Assembly: GCA_029449235.1 (NCBI GenBank)
Contig: JANATG010000001.1
Span: 2,418,001 to 2,482,000 of the forward strand
Direction: 5' to 3'
Length of the DNA stretch: 64,000 bases
Source: Linnemannia schmuckeri
Lineage: Eukaryota > Mortierellomycota > Mortierellomycetes > Mortierellales > Mortierellaceae
The notes beneath the pieces were generated by a model that was given only the letters and a program-made list of their open reading frames with translations, was not told the DNA's origin and made no database searches. The position numbers and the translations under genes were made by a program. How positions within the stretch are numbered: the stretch's first letter is position 1; each line of letters begins with the position of its first letter. Shown here in pieces: positions 44,591-56,514 of the stretch.

Positions 44591-45790
44591 AGTTAAAGTA
44601 GCAAATATCTACAGAAGTTATCCCCTCTTGTCTTCCCTCTGGTCCTTGACTTCATTCCTCATCCCTTCCGAAGCACGCCGTCCGCCCAACTCCCGTCCTG
44701 TTTGCCTACAGTGACACTTCAAATTCAAGATCGACACCTATATGAATTACTTGGCTGTAGGTATTGAGACCTCAGTAAAGAAGGGACAGAGTGTCACGCA
44801 AATAACCAGGAGCAATGGGCGAGTCTATTCAACCGCATTCTCTGCTGATGGTCTTTTTAACCGCAGAATGACAACAAAGAAGTACAAATATTTGTCTGAC
44901 CATAAATAGTCTTGATATCAACAATCACTCACAAGTGAAAATATATTTTTTCTATTCAAAATGGGGGGGAGAGTATGGTGGGTGTGTTTTGCTACTTATG
45001 TGCTGATGATAATGGTGGATGTCTAAAAGTGGTGCTCGTGATGTAACGAATGCGGTTGTTGACGAGAAGAGGAGAATTAACGAGAGAAGTGAAAAAGAGA
45101 ATAACAAAGACGGGTGCAGGTAGGAGTTAGGGGAGGTCGTAAGGGCAGGGGTGAAGAAGGGTAAAGAGCAGAGAAAAGTGGGCGAGTACAGTACAGGGTT
45201 TGAGAGGAAAAGAGAGAACGAAAGGCCATGGTGTGCTGTAGACAACCAGCCCCCCCGTCCAAAAGGCACACATGCGCTCTTTCTTTCTTGACTCCTTCGC
45301 CATGGCCATGCGCCATTTTGACGATTGTATATTTTTTTTGTTTGTGTGTGAGCAACGCAACCACAACCTCGTAACGCCGCCCCACCCCGTTGGAACGCTT
45401 CAACATTGTAAACGCAAAAAGGTAAGTAAATAAGAGTCTCATAATCGTTGATGAGACCCTATGACGCCAACGGGCTAGGCGCCGATCCCAGGTGTTTGCT
45501 GACCGCCTGTTTCATCAGCTGTTCGTTTCTTTTTTGATTCTACTCCTCTTTTTGCTATGCGCCGAGATTCTTTGCGCCGACGAGGATCTCAATTTTTTGT
45601 GCTTGCTCAATCTAGGTTTGTCAAAAAGGCATAAAATTAATTTTTCGACTTCGGAGTCGCCTTTGATGATCGTTCTCCCTCACGCTGTCCCTCTCTTCTA
45701 TTTCCTTTTTCTTCCCTTTTAATTCTTTTCTTCTTTTTCTTTCCTTTTCTCCTTTCTTTCTTCCCTCCATCCTCACCCCTCCTCAACACC
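44591..45790. other. Intergenic region before the 45.8-kb F-box relic
   Basis: AT-rich, then purine-rich (45060-45240). The final 300 bp are a pyrimidine-rich leader for the next locus. Nothing else recognised. Confidence 0.45.
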
Positions 45791-47871
45791 ATGAAGTCGC
45801 TTGGGAAACTATTCTTAAGGATACCTCAGCAGCCCGTGATTCAGCCGATCAAGACAAAACCATCACCAATCGACATCCCCGAAATCCTTGAACGCATATT
45901 CTACTTTGCAGACGACGTTACTCTCCACATAACTGTTGTCCTTGTATGTCGTCAATGGTGCCACATGAATGTGATCCGCTTCCCACGCACTGTCTACTAC
46001 AATTATAGCATGGAACAGGAAAAACCTGAACTCGTGGTTGCTCGACTTACCAGAGCCAGCCGGTTCTTCTGCTATCTGGCTGTAGATGATGTGGTTCAAG
46101 TTGAGAAGTGTGTATCCATGTCGTTTCTGATAATGAATCGCGGACATCTTGAACACTATGTTTTTTTTTGTCATTTCCAAGTATGTAGATAAGTTTTTAA
46201 GTGACAAACCCTTTCTCCCTTTGTTTTTCTTTCCTTTAGGTTGGGGGGGGGGGGGGGGGGGGGGGGGGGCATTGAGGCCAAACATTGGGAATCTTATCAG
46301 CAAAAGTCAGGAGGAATATTGGAAACAGTCGGAGAAACGAAGCCGAATCCGCAGTTCACAAACTCAAACCAACCATCTACACCTTTTCACCCCTCAAAGA
46401 ATTGGGACATCAACTTCAATCATTGCCTCCAAGGCTCTCTCTTCCCTTCCCGCAAACCCTGATTAGCATCACGCTCTACATCCGTTCATCAGGGGGCCAG
46501 TCCTACAACTTTGGCTTGATTCTATCTCGTTGTCCATTGCTAGAAATCCTTAATGTCAAGGCTCGGATTCACGGACACCTTTACTTTTCGTGGGATGCAC
46601 CTACAATGTGAGGTGGGACGCTGGCTCTTCGATCACTTATACTCAACCACACCACCCTAGATCAGAGTAGACTCGAACACCTCCTGATCTCCTCACCCAA
46701 TCTGAGGGTGCTCAAGCTGATCTCGATGAACGACTCGAGACTTGATTTACCAAGATTGCTCCGCCATATGAAGTCGTTTCCCATCGACCTAGAAACCTTT
46801 CACCTTTTCACCTATGAGAAATCCTTACCACAGGGTCTTCAGCAACAAGTGTTTGAGATCTGTCCAGTTACATCAGAGTGGAACCTGTGGGCGCTCGACA
46901 TGTCGCCTTCGCTGTTGAAGGAACTGGAAGTCCATACTCCCTGCTTGACGACCCTGGAGCTTCATTGGCAGCGGAAGGGCAATGTTACGGCTTGCGAGAG
47001 AAATCATGACGATATTATTATGACATCGAGGCTTCTCTTCGAGCACCTATGCAACTCTACTCATGCAGTGCATTTGACGACTCTAAAGGCAGGATTTTAT
47101 CATCAGGACATGGACCTCTACATTCGAAGACGATATTCCAACCAGAACAAGCTGGCCGTGGATAGTCTGCCACCGACTATCAAGGAATCTCCAATATCTT
47201 CTGGGATATGGCGCTGTCGCAGTCTTTGAGTATTGCATATCAACCTCCGGGACCCGACGGCATCGACGAAGAGACGGTTACAGAGCCGCATTGTGTTCGG
47301 ATACATCTCCAAGGTTGTCCCATACCTGGAGGAGCTGGAGATATTTTACCATTATTATAACACCCCCGAAGAATCCTTCGCCTTAAGCTCTCATGACACT
47401 TATAGGATACCAGTGGTGCTGAAGGGAGGATTCTGCTTGCTTAGTCGACTGAAGTACCTGCGGAGGCGACGTGTGGTCTCGGCTGAAGGAAAGTCAACGG
47501 TCTCTTGTAAAAAAATGGATCTGAACTGGATGGTCCCTTCAGGGCGGAGCGACGAGTTCAGGAAATTGAGACGACTGAAGGTTGATTCTTGGCAACAACA
47601 ACAGTTTGTCTAGGAGGAATGGTTTCGGGCACAAGATCAGGAACAGCAGGTTGACAGTGATGTTTCTAAAGACAACGGCGATTTATTGGATGCCAAGTTA
47701 CGGGGACAGTTCCGAACATTAGGTCTGCTGAGTGAGGTCGCAGAAATAATCAACAAGATTGACGCCGGTTCTTTGGCGCCGTTCCCGTCTTTGGTGGGTC
47801 TGTCGTTTGAACATCCCATGCTACGAGCACCTGAGAAGGAGCTCATGGAATTATTTTCCGCTCGCGTTTAA
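45791..47871 (+). pseudogene. F-box/LRR pseudogene, family B, best-preserved copy
   Basis: Starts MKSLGKLFLRIPQQ with F-box IDIPEILERIFYFADDVTL and VLVCRQWCHMNVI. The frame is lost near 46190, just before a 27-G run. It resumes in LRR sequence (LISITLYIRSSGG, LEILNVKARIHG, LRVLKLISMND, EICPVTSEWNLWALDMSPSLL) with in-frame stops at about 46609 (TGA), 47227 (TGA) and 47611 (TAG). It ends with LLSEVAEIINKIDAGSLAPF and APEKELMELFSARV. The small number of lesions suggests inactivation later than in the 29-33 kb copies. An intron across 46190-46240 (AG at 46238-46239) cannot be excluded, but the later stops remain. Confidence 0.87.
46243..46269. repeat. Homopolymer G run, 27 nt
   Basis: An unusually long G tract inside the family-B F-box relic. 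It lies at the point where the reading frame changes. Confidence 0.95.
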
Positions 47872-47985
47872 ACCTGGGTATCGCCCTTGGCAAGAATAAA
47901 ATCTCAACCTCACATCAAGAAAAAAAAAAAAAAAAAGCAACGATCGCCTTTTTTTTAACACAGAAAAAGATGTCGCCGACTTTAT

Positions 47986-50900
47986 TTACTGCAAGGGAGG
48001 GGGAAGAATAAGCGCGAGATACTCCTCAGCAAAGTCATGATCAAATACAATCTTCACACGTCCACTAGGCAATCGTTTCAAAGTACCGTGCTCGTCTCGT
48101 GCCCGCCGTCGAAGGACATCAGTCTTGATATCGTACTTGGCATACCCCAATTTTAGCAAAAATTCGGCTGTAAACTCATGACTCCTCACAGCAAGGGGCA
48201 CCTCGTTCTCCCATTGGTAGTCACAGTGACAAAGGGTGAGGTATTGAAGTTGAATCAGGTTCAACTGGCGAAGAACTTTGTCCAAGAGTTCACTGGATAG
48301 GGATTCGAGATAAAGTCGTTTGAGGGGAGTGGCAGACAGAAAATCAGATAGCTCTTGTGACCAGGCCACTGAGCTCAGCATCAACGACTCGACTTGGCAA
48401 CTTGGAGAGTTTAGAACGGCATGATAAAAAGGCCGGAAAATTCCCCCATTTGTGCCTTTCAGGCTAAGAGACTTGAGGACGGCGACGTTGACGTGGGGGA
48501 GAAGAACACCAGTATGTTCGTTGACGCCGAGGTGCAGTAGGGCAAGAGCGGGCAATAGGGTTATCAGCAGATCTAGAGAGGCGGGGGTGACGTCGACAAA
48601 GAGTTCGAGGTGCGTCAGCCTGGCCAAGAGCGGGTGGTCGGCATCCGTCGATGATGAAGGGATATCAAGGATGTTGACCATATCCAGACTTCGCTTAGCG
48701 CTGCTGGAACGAAGCACAAGGACTTCCAGAATAGGAGATGATCGGTGGATGGCTTGCTCTAGTAGACCGGTAGGTCCAGTTGGGTACGGCATGCCGATAT
48801 CTACAAGTTCCCTCAGTGCAAAAGAACCGTAGGGAGCCGTGTTGCTCTTTATGTTTGCGGCTGACAATGGCTTCTTTGACAAGTTGTACCGATGCAAGGT
48901 CTTGAGCCTTGGCAGTAAACCAATGACCTCATCGACATTCGGCATTTCTCGGCTGGCTACTTTGATTAAGCCGATTCTGAGATCTACAAGCTGGCGGCAT
49001 TCGGTGATCATGTTAGCCAGAATCTGCTCAGAAACGTAGGTCTCTCCAAAAAAGTAGAGGCTCTGGAGCACCGAAGGGCTGTGGTTTGTTCCCTCGAATG
49101 AGTTTGGGAAGCCATAGAGGTCAATGTTGGTAAAGGTCAGTCCTTTGATCTTCGGGTTGAAGAGAAGATCAGCGAGCGCGTAGTACTTGCTTGGCGAGAA
49201 CATCGATATGGACGCCGAGTGTGCAGGACGTCCAAGGTTCAACTCTTGGACGTTTGACTGTGCTACCTTTTCGACTACCTTGACCACGTCCAGTGAGCTA
49301 AGAGACCAATCAAGCGTGACACGGAGAGAGGTAACCGCAGTTGCTTGTTGGGAGAGTCTCCAGAAGAAATCTTCGGCGGTGATGGCGGACGTGAGAGATA
49401 CCGTGACCTTGCCAAGCTGCTCATCATAGGTTCCGCCGTTCATCTTGACACACTTGAGAAACGATTCCATGGCGGTCTCGCTGTACACTTTACGGTAATG
49501 CTCAAGGCACACCCACTTGACATGGCCCGTATCGATGGCGATCCTGTAGAGGTTGCCGAGAATCTTGTCCTTGTCGTTGTTCCGCAAGAACGCGTCCAGA
49601 CGCCGTAGGTCTGCTCCCTCAAGTGCAGCCAACCCCTTGAACATCTCTTCCTCCTCCTGCACATCAGCACCGCCTCCTATCGTTTCCTCCGCCGACGTGA
49701 CCCTGTCCAGTTTCTGCTCAAGAAAATTGATAGCGTCTACGGTTCTCTCAGAGATCGACTTAACGCCATCCATCACCTCATTGACGCCTTCCATAGCCAG
49801 ACTTACAGCCGGAGCAACTGCCGTGGTGACAGAGAGACAACATCTCAAGAACCGCAGCATCCCCAGTACGTAGGGCCCATAGTGGTTCATAAACTCCGTG
49901 GGCTGTGAGAGCTCATATCCCTCATGCTTCGCCAGGTGGACACTGTTCTTCATAGCGGTGGTCGGCGTTGCAGCGGCAATGGTGAGCTGGCCAGAAGCAG
50001 TAGCAATGGTGAGTTGACCAGAGGCAGCAGTCGTTCCAGCATCGGCATTGCAATGCTCGCCACACTCGCACAGAAAATACAGTCGGAACTTCTCCGCCAC
50101 AAGACTCCTTGGGTCTCCTCTTTCGTACGGATCTGGCAGAATGACGAAAAGTCGCGGAATCGGGTATTCATGGAGCTCGTAGTTCTGAATTAGGATAGCG
50201 TCGATGCGTTGCTGGGCCACAGTTAACTTGTCGATGGCCAACTGTTGCAACCTGTGTGTCTCTTCATTTTGTTTCCTGACTTCAGCCAGATCAGCTAATA
50301 TCCGCTCATTTTGCTCCTTTGCCTCGGTCAATTCTTGTTGCAATTGGGTGAACTGCTCAAGAAACTGTTGGTGATGAGCTGACTGCTGATCGGTTGACAG
50401 TGCGAGCTGATCGGTCGTCTGGGCGAGTTGTTGTTCGAGATGAGATATTTTGGCAACGATCGTTGAGAGAACGGTCATAGGGCGACCAAGAACGACAGTC
50501 CGGAAATCGCCAGGACTGGGAGTAGAAGCCCCTGCCCCTGCGTTGATAAGGGAAGGAGAGCGTAATGAGAGATTCGGCACCGTCAGTTGTATACTCTTCG
50601 GTGTGAGCGGCTGAGCCGAGGGAGAAGAAATTTCAACACTGGCGACATGCAGATCGTGGGAAGCATGCGTACAGTGGACAGATCCAGGGGTATCACAAAT
50701 GACGTCGATGGTGTAGTGTGGGTAGTGTGCGATCCTTTTGGGCTCGTACCTATGACGATTTAAAGAGAACAATGGGTTAGCATGGTATAAGCGATAAATG
50801 GTCTCCTTTCTGGCACATTGGCTGTGCTGTATTGCCGGACTCTGCCATTTACTTTTTCCCACTCCTGTCTACTAGAAAGTTAAGCGTGATTCCGCCCAAC

Positions 50901-51031
50901 TTAAACCGAGTAGCGCCAGGGAAGGTTTCTTGGACATCGTCGAGTCGACTGTAAAAGGGGCTGTCTTCATCTTGACAGACGGCGAGGCGCTCGACCTTTT
51001 CGCCGAGACGGAACTCTTGGAATGAGTGCAT
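47986..51031 (-). CDS. Large coiled-coil/LRR-like protein of unknown function
   Basis: Two exons: 50853..51031 and 47986..50749 (GT..AG intron of 103 bp, phase 2); 980 residues. Residues 1-90 form a compact header (FRLGEKVERLAVCQDE; FPGATRFKLGGITLNFLVD; KRIAHYPHYTIDVI). A Ser/Pro linker follows, then a Gln/Glu-rich coiled coil (about 150-245). A conserved module comes next: YELHEYPIPRLFVILP (about 250-265), FRLYFLCECGEHC (about 281-293) and HLAKHEGYELSQPTEF (about 331-346). A two-copy ASGQLTIA insertion sits inside the module, and about 540-980 is LRR-like. I associate the header and module with multi-domain proteins of Mortierella/Rhizophagus-type fungi, but know no function. A broken paralogue lies at 36050-37110. 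The upstream exon is supported because the frame downstream of the splice has no suitable own start. Confidence 0.75.
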
Positions 51032-52126
51032 GTGTCCAGCTCAGAGTTTGAATGAGTCTGATGAGGTGAATGAGAGTGCTGATGACTTGTGCTGAATGTG
51101 AGCGATGGAATTGCGGATCGTTGCTAATCGACTATAAAAACGGCAAGGACGCTGGAAAGGTCTGAGGGCTAAGAGGGAAAGTGAACTGTGAGAGAAAGAT
51201 AAGGGTTGACAGAAGGGCGAGGGATAAAATAAGCAAGAAAAAGACCGGTTCTGGACCAAAGTAAACCTTATTAGAGTCAATGCCCCTGCTTTCCTGCAAC
51301 GCTTTATTTTTTAGCTGTGTAAAGGTGAGGAGTGCTCTCCAGCATGTGCAAAGCAAAACAGACAAATTAAACCGATTTGGGAAAGTATTTTCCTCCGTTA
51401 ATATTTTATTCCCGCTCGGTCCTTTGGGAGAGAGCCATGGGTTGGATTTTCCAGCTGCATGTCGGAACAAATCAAATGTACATTTGATTTAGTTTACTCA
51501 ACTCTGATGGACAAGACTAATACAAAATGCATGACCAACAACTTTGGTTTGGCTGCATGATCCATTCACTTTTGGTCTTATCATCATAGCCACATAGGCT
51601 CCGCGGCGGATGGTAAAAAGGAGGACAAGCAAACATGAATAGCCACATAATGGTAAAGATCAGCGATCAGTACCTGAGACTAATAAATAAGGTAACTCAC
51701 AACTGAACTTGGCGCATGACTGCCGAGTGGGAGCCTAATTTAAATCTTTTAAAAAAATATTACGGTATCCATTTGAAGGCAAACAAAAAATGTGCATGAG
51801 AGAAGCAGGAACATAGCTGACCGTTTAATAGGAGTATTCGGGAAGTATGGACGGTAAGAATTCAAAGTAATGTTCGCAAAAGTCATTGAGTCTCTGAACA
51901 CGATGGTTAGGGGGAGGAGCAGGCAAAAATCTTTCTATTCGAGGTCTGTTATATCCACATCAATATTAGGGCTAACACTGTATCTCTCCCAAGAGATGGT
52001 GTCGAGCTGGACCACAAAGGATTCGGCAGGCTTGCTCATTATCATCTAGTCCAGGGTAGCTTTCAGTGTTCGAGAGTACGGTAAGTTGTAAACGGGGATC
52101 ATTTGCAGGTTGGAGAAGTTGATGTA
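51032..52126. other. Intergenic region with a possible minus-strand relic
   Basis: First 300 bp: upstream region of the 980-residue gene. Between about 51840 and 52120 the minus strand reads coding-like pieces (MIPVYNLPYSRTLKATLD, a stop, VVQLDTISWERYSVSPNID) that I cannot assign. They end at the transposon boundary at 52127. Confidence 0.4.
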
Positions 52127-52849
52127 CAGTCGAAAATGGTTTTTACGGACACTTGGCCAGCAAAACCGTCCGGAAAAAAAAATCATTTGGATTGGATTGC
52201 CTCCCTAAGTGCAGTACTCTAAAACTCAAAAATACAGCTACGAATATTGTGATGATTTAGAGTGGCTTAGCTTCTGGTGGCCATTTGATTATTTTACGCG
52301 TTTGCCTGCGAGTGTCTGGAAAAGCACCTTTCTTTCCACGATGCGAGCAGGTAGGCACTATCCCCTTTTGACTATTGATAGCAGTAGTAGTTTCTAGTCT
52401 TTGGAGAGTAGCTATTGACATAAAGCACCTTTCTTTCCATGATACGAGCAGGGGCAGATCTTGAGAGTTACCGTCTTTATTTGCGATATTGAGAAGGGAC
52501 ACACACACGTACATACATCCTTTTCCTTGTCTGCCCGCTATCTGCGTTATGGCCGTTGATCCTGGAGACACACCCTCGAATACAGGGACTGTAGAAGGGA
52601 ACTCCACCTTTTCTTCTCCCTCTTCCTCGATGAGTGACCCTATCATACCTGGCACTGACGCCTACGCCTCGGCCAGCCAAGAACAACTCCCCTCAAGACC
52701 CCCACACATCAGTCATCACGTGCACCATATATTCGTGGCTGTATTTTTGAGTTTTAGAGTACTGCACTTAGGGAGGCAATCCAATCCAAATGATTTTTTT
52801 TTCCGGACGGTTTTGCTGGCCAAGTGTCCGTAAAAACCATTTTCGACTG
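52127..52849. mobile_element. Non-autonomous TIR transposon (Tc1/mariner-like), copy 2
   Basis: 723 bp, the same length as copy 1 but in opposite orientation. It is flanked on both sides by TA (52125-52126 and 52850-52851), an intact TA target duplication. It has the same 121-bp terminal inverted repeats and the same 132-codon frame (52257-52655, minus strand) as copy 1. Identical length and near-identical sequence indicate recent movement, presumably by a transposase supplied from elsewhere in the genome. Confidence 0.93.
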
Positions 52850-52929
52850 TACGCGAAATAAGAAAGAAGGGGCAAGAGTAAAATTGTAGGAAGAGCAAGA
52901 GGCTAAGCACAGATAAACATTCGCAACAC

Positions 52930-54399
52930 TCAGACGCTCGACAAGAGATGCTCCGCAATATCCCGAATAGCGACCTCCTGATCCCCCACCGTCGTAATCC
53001 TCCCTCCAGCTTCAGTCGCCGTCACCGTCGTCTTCTTCCAAAGTGCCTCCAAACTTATCGGATTCTCAGTCCTATACTCGACCGGATCTGAGCCTTGGAT
53101 CCCACTGACTGTAATCATCTTGAGCCTGGGCATGTCTAAAAGCTGCTGCAGCATCCGTTCTCGGTAGCCCGCTCCACGTTGGCTCCACTTGGCCATTGGA
53201 CGCCTGAAGGTCATTTCTTCCAGAGTCGAAGGACAATGTCGCAGAAAGTAGCGGGTCTGGACATGGTCGATCGTGAACCGCTTGAGTTTCCAGGGTGCAT
53301 AAGTAGAAAAGCGCCTTCCATGTGTGTCGAGGTCGTGGTACCAGTTGCCACGAACGTTGCGTTCGGCCAGTCTTGAGAACAGTGGAAACAGTTCCTCAAC
53401 AGCCAGAGGAGAGTAGCTGAAAGACAGGTGCAGCCGGAGATAGTGGAGATGCGGCAAGTTGGACACTTTCAAGACATCCAGGACACTGTTGTGGTACAAA
53501 GTTTCCGATGTGATGATCAAAGAGAGTCGGCTCAGTTGGGGCATGGATCGGAAAACAAACGACAGCTTAGTAAACCCCATCTCGGACCGATACGATGGGA
53601 GATACCCTGGACCTTTCCACCCTCGATGTCGGACAGCAGGGACATCGTACCACTCGGCCGACCGAGTATGAACAAGACTTGCGAATATCTTGTTTGCCCT
53701 TCTTTTTTCCTCGTTCGTGTCGAAGGGTAGAGCGAGCTTCGTCCAAGGCTTAAGGGGAAACGAGCCAAGGTACCGCTGTCGTCTGGTGATCGTGACCCAG
53801 GCGAGCGACCGGAGAGCATGGAACCACTGGTGACAGACTTGAAGGCACGCATAAAGTGAAGGTCCGCCGAGCAGCTTTCCAAATGCAATCACGACTTCGG
53901 TCGGGATGTGTTGGCTTGGCTTGTTGAACGCCTTGCTGGTTGCGCTAGTGTGTGGAATTGAGATGATAGCCTAGTGCGAAGGAGGTAAAAAGAAACGGGT
54001 GTTGAATTCATCCAATAAGAAATACAATAGAGGTGTCAGGGAACAATAGGCATCAGGGAACTATAGGCATCAACAATATCATCGAAAATAAGAGACTAGC
54101 AAATAATGAAGGGTAAACCTTGATTTTATTGTTCTCATGCATCAAAAGATGCTGATAAAAAAAAAAAGGCTTGCAGTCTGTTGACAAGAGAGGTGTTATT
54201 GCTGCTGTCAGGAACTTACCAGAGCATCCAGGGCAGCGGTGGTTGTTTCAACCATTTCTCGCGACTCGAGAATGGGATTGGTAGTAGTAGCAATACTGAA
54301 AACAGCAGCAGTTGTTCGTCCCTGTGAGTCAACCTGTTGCGCGCCAGGAGTTGACGTCGGAGGAAGATGAGAGCGCGAGATGTCGCCCTGTCGAGTCAT
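52930..54399 (-). CDS. F-box protein, family A, two exons, intact
   Basis: Exons 54220..54399 and 52930..53970 (249-bp GT..AG intron, phase 0), 406 residues. Exon 1 encodes a Ser/Thr-rich leader (MTRQGDISRSHLPPTSTPGA). The F-box lies at about residues 82-122 (IPTEVVIAFGKLLGGPSL, VCHQWFHALRSLAW). The signature reads AVEELFPLFSRLAERNVRGNW, followed by LKRFTIDHVQTRYFLRHC and LKMITVSGIQG, ending VAIRDIAEHLLSSV. A CATAAATACC element sits about 38 bp upstream of the ATG. The exon-2 frame has no ATG before the F-box, so exon 1 is needed. It is the only local F-box gene with an intron and an N-terminal extension. Confidence 0.82.
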
Positions 54400-55082
54400 T
54401 TTTGAAGACCGCTCGAAGGTGACGGGGAGGAAAGGTATTTATGGTTGCTGTAGAGATTGGCTAGAAGCTTGAAAATAAGAGGAGGAAAGCGGTAGGCAGA
54501 AAATGTCGAGAAGGAGTTAGAGACGGAATGAGGGAAGGAAGAGTGGTGGATAGAAAGGACGGGAGGGCGGGGAAACAAAAGTAACATAAGAAGGTCGAAC
54601 TATACTATTTTCGATCACGTGACAAGCAGAGGCCAAAAGAACAAAAAGCAATGAGAGGAGCGTTCAACTTTTGGAGTGGAGGGTTCTGCCACTTTCTTTT
54701 CGTATTCGACTTTTTTTCTGCTTCGCATGGAGTTTGTTCATGAGAACGAGAATTGTGAACAGAGACAATTCACCGAGTAGTCCAACCGTTTGAACGCACC
54801 TTCAACACATTTCACGGTGCCTGATTGGTTGGAACCACCGAGTACAGTCACGGTTTCACTTCTCATGTTCGTTTTTCCATTAAACTCCTTGCTTTTTCTT
54901 TCCTTCAAGGACCGGTTGCCACTTTTCTTTTTTCACTCGCCCATACAACCCATTCATTCTTCCTCTTATACGTCCTTTTTCTCGTCCCTACCATCCCACC
55001 CTATTCTTATCACAAAATACCATTTACCATCGCCACTATCAAAACAACTATCAAACACTTTTAACATCAACCGCTGGCTACA
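54400..55082. other. Divergent promoter region
   Basis: Lies between the minus-strand F-box gene and the plus-strand membrane-protein gene. A purine-rich half (54470-54600) is followed by a pyrimidine-rich leader (54860-55080). The string from TGATTGG to CTCATGTTC (about 54821-54870) reappears, diverged, at 56243-56290 before the decayed tandem copy. Confidence 0.6.
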
Positions 55083-55525
55083 ATGTCACAACCTGGCTAT
55101 ACCACGCCACCTATCTACACCACACCGCCTATCTACACCACACCACCTGTCTATACCAGACCACCTATCTACACCACGCCTACCGCTTCCCGTGTCCCAC
55201 CCTGGACCTCCCCTTCTATCACATATACCTCGCGTCCCAGCCCATCCAAGACTAGTGCTGGATCTACACCGATCGTTGGGCCAGTCGTTGGAGGTGTTAT
55301 CGGTGCCCTTGTTCTCATCTTTTTGGTGGCCTTCTTTGTGATGCGCCAGAGGAAAAAGCGCAGGGAGGCTAGCAAGAGGCAGTCTTACGTTTCAGATGAT
55401 CATAGTGCTGTTAGACCTATTACTGCTGCCGCTGCTTCTACTGGTGGTGGAGGTGGAGGTGGAGGTGGTGATGATGGAGCTGCAAGTTTTCACCAGGTGC
55501 CCTATGTAGGATACTTTGATTCCGC

Positions 55526-55558
<33 letters not shown>

Positions 55559-56033
55559 ACAGCAGCAACAACAGCAGCAACAGCGGCAGTCAGACGACCG
55601 ATACGGTCGGGACCAATATGGTCAGAACCAATACGGTCAGAACCAATACGGTCAGAACCAATACGGTCAGGACCAATACGGTCAGGACCAATACGCCCCC
55701 TATTACGCCCAGCGCCAACAACAGCAACAGCAACAACAACAACAGGGGTACTATGCTGAGACCCAATCTTATCACCAGAGCCCTCACTTCACCCCAGTTC
55801 CCGCTTCCCTGAATGGGCCGACATCATCTCCTGCCATGACTCAGATCACTGCAACAGCACCTGACCTGACATACCCTTTTCCTCCACCCGTAGCCAGACC
55901 AGGTTCATTTGAGAAGAGCCCTCCCGGTGCTCCTCATGCCATTGTCAGCCCCGGTACCATCAACTATCATCCCGTCACTAAGAATCCTCAGGCTATCACT
56001 GAGGATCGTGTCAGAGTTCCCATGTACTCGTAG
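55083..56033 (+). CDS. Single-span membrane protein with Pro/Thr-rich head and poly-Gln tail
   Basis: 316 residues, one exon. Residues 5-34 are tandem repeats of the type IYTTPP. Residues 64-87 form one membrane span (VGPVVGGVIGALVLIFLVAF) followed at once by a basic stop-transfer RQRKKRREASKR. The tail contains a nine-Gly run, a Gln run of about 20 encoded by CAG/CAA, six copies of a five-residue unit (QYGQN/D) and a second Gln run. The layout (short Ser/Thr/Pro-rich head, one span, low-complexity cytosolic tail) resembles Mid2/SKG6-like fungal surface proteins. There is no N-terminal signal peptide and I see no domain match. Function unknown. Confidence 0.75.
55526..55760 (+). repeat. CAG/CAA repeats flanking a 15-bp minisatellite
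   Basis: Poly-Gln coding tracts at about 55529-55585 and 55713-55746 surround about six copies of a 15-bp unit (GGTCAGAACCAATAC, with GAC variants). These are likely to vary in length between strains. Confidence 0.9.
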
Positions 56034-56514
56034 ATAAAAAATGGACTTCAATCTTGCACCACCTACCCACCCACCCTGTTAGCAATAAACTTTTCTTTTT
56101 CAAAAGCCTTTTTTTTTTCCTATTTTGTACATTACATCATTTAACCGTTCTTCATGAAAGAGAACTTCGAAAAAAAAGTTCTTAGCGTCGACAACTAAGC
56201 AAGCCGTTGGACGCATCTTCGATACGGATTTGCAGAAGGCGATGATTGGTGGCGGTCACTAAATATAGTTGCAGTTTCGCTTTTCATGTTCCTTCGTCGC
56301 TTTTTGTCCTATCATCTCTGCCTTCGTCCTTCGAGCATCAGATCAACTTTGCTTCTTTCGTTTTCTTCTCACTCATCACTTATTCACTTGTCTTCTTAGT
56401 TCTCCCTTTTCTCGTCCTCCTCTCCCTCCCTCTACGTCCTCTACCCCACACTCCTCTTGTAGTACCCATTCCCTATCCTTATGCTACTTAATACTTCAAA
56501 ACACCAACTACCGA

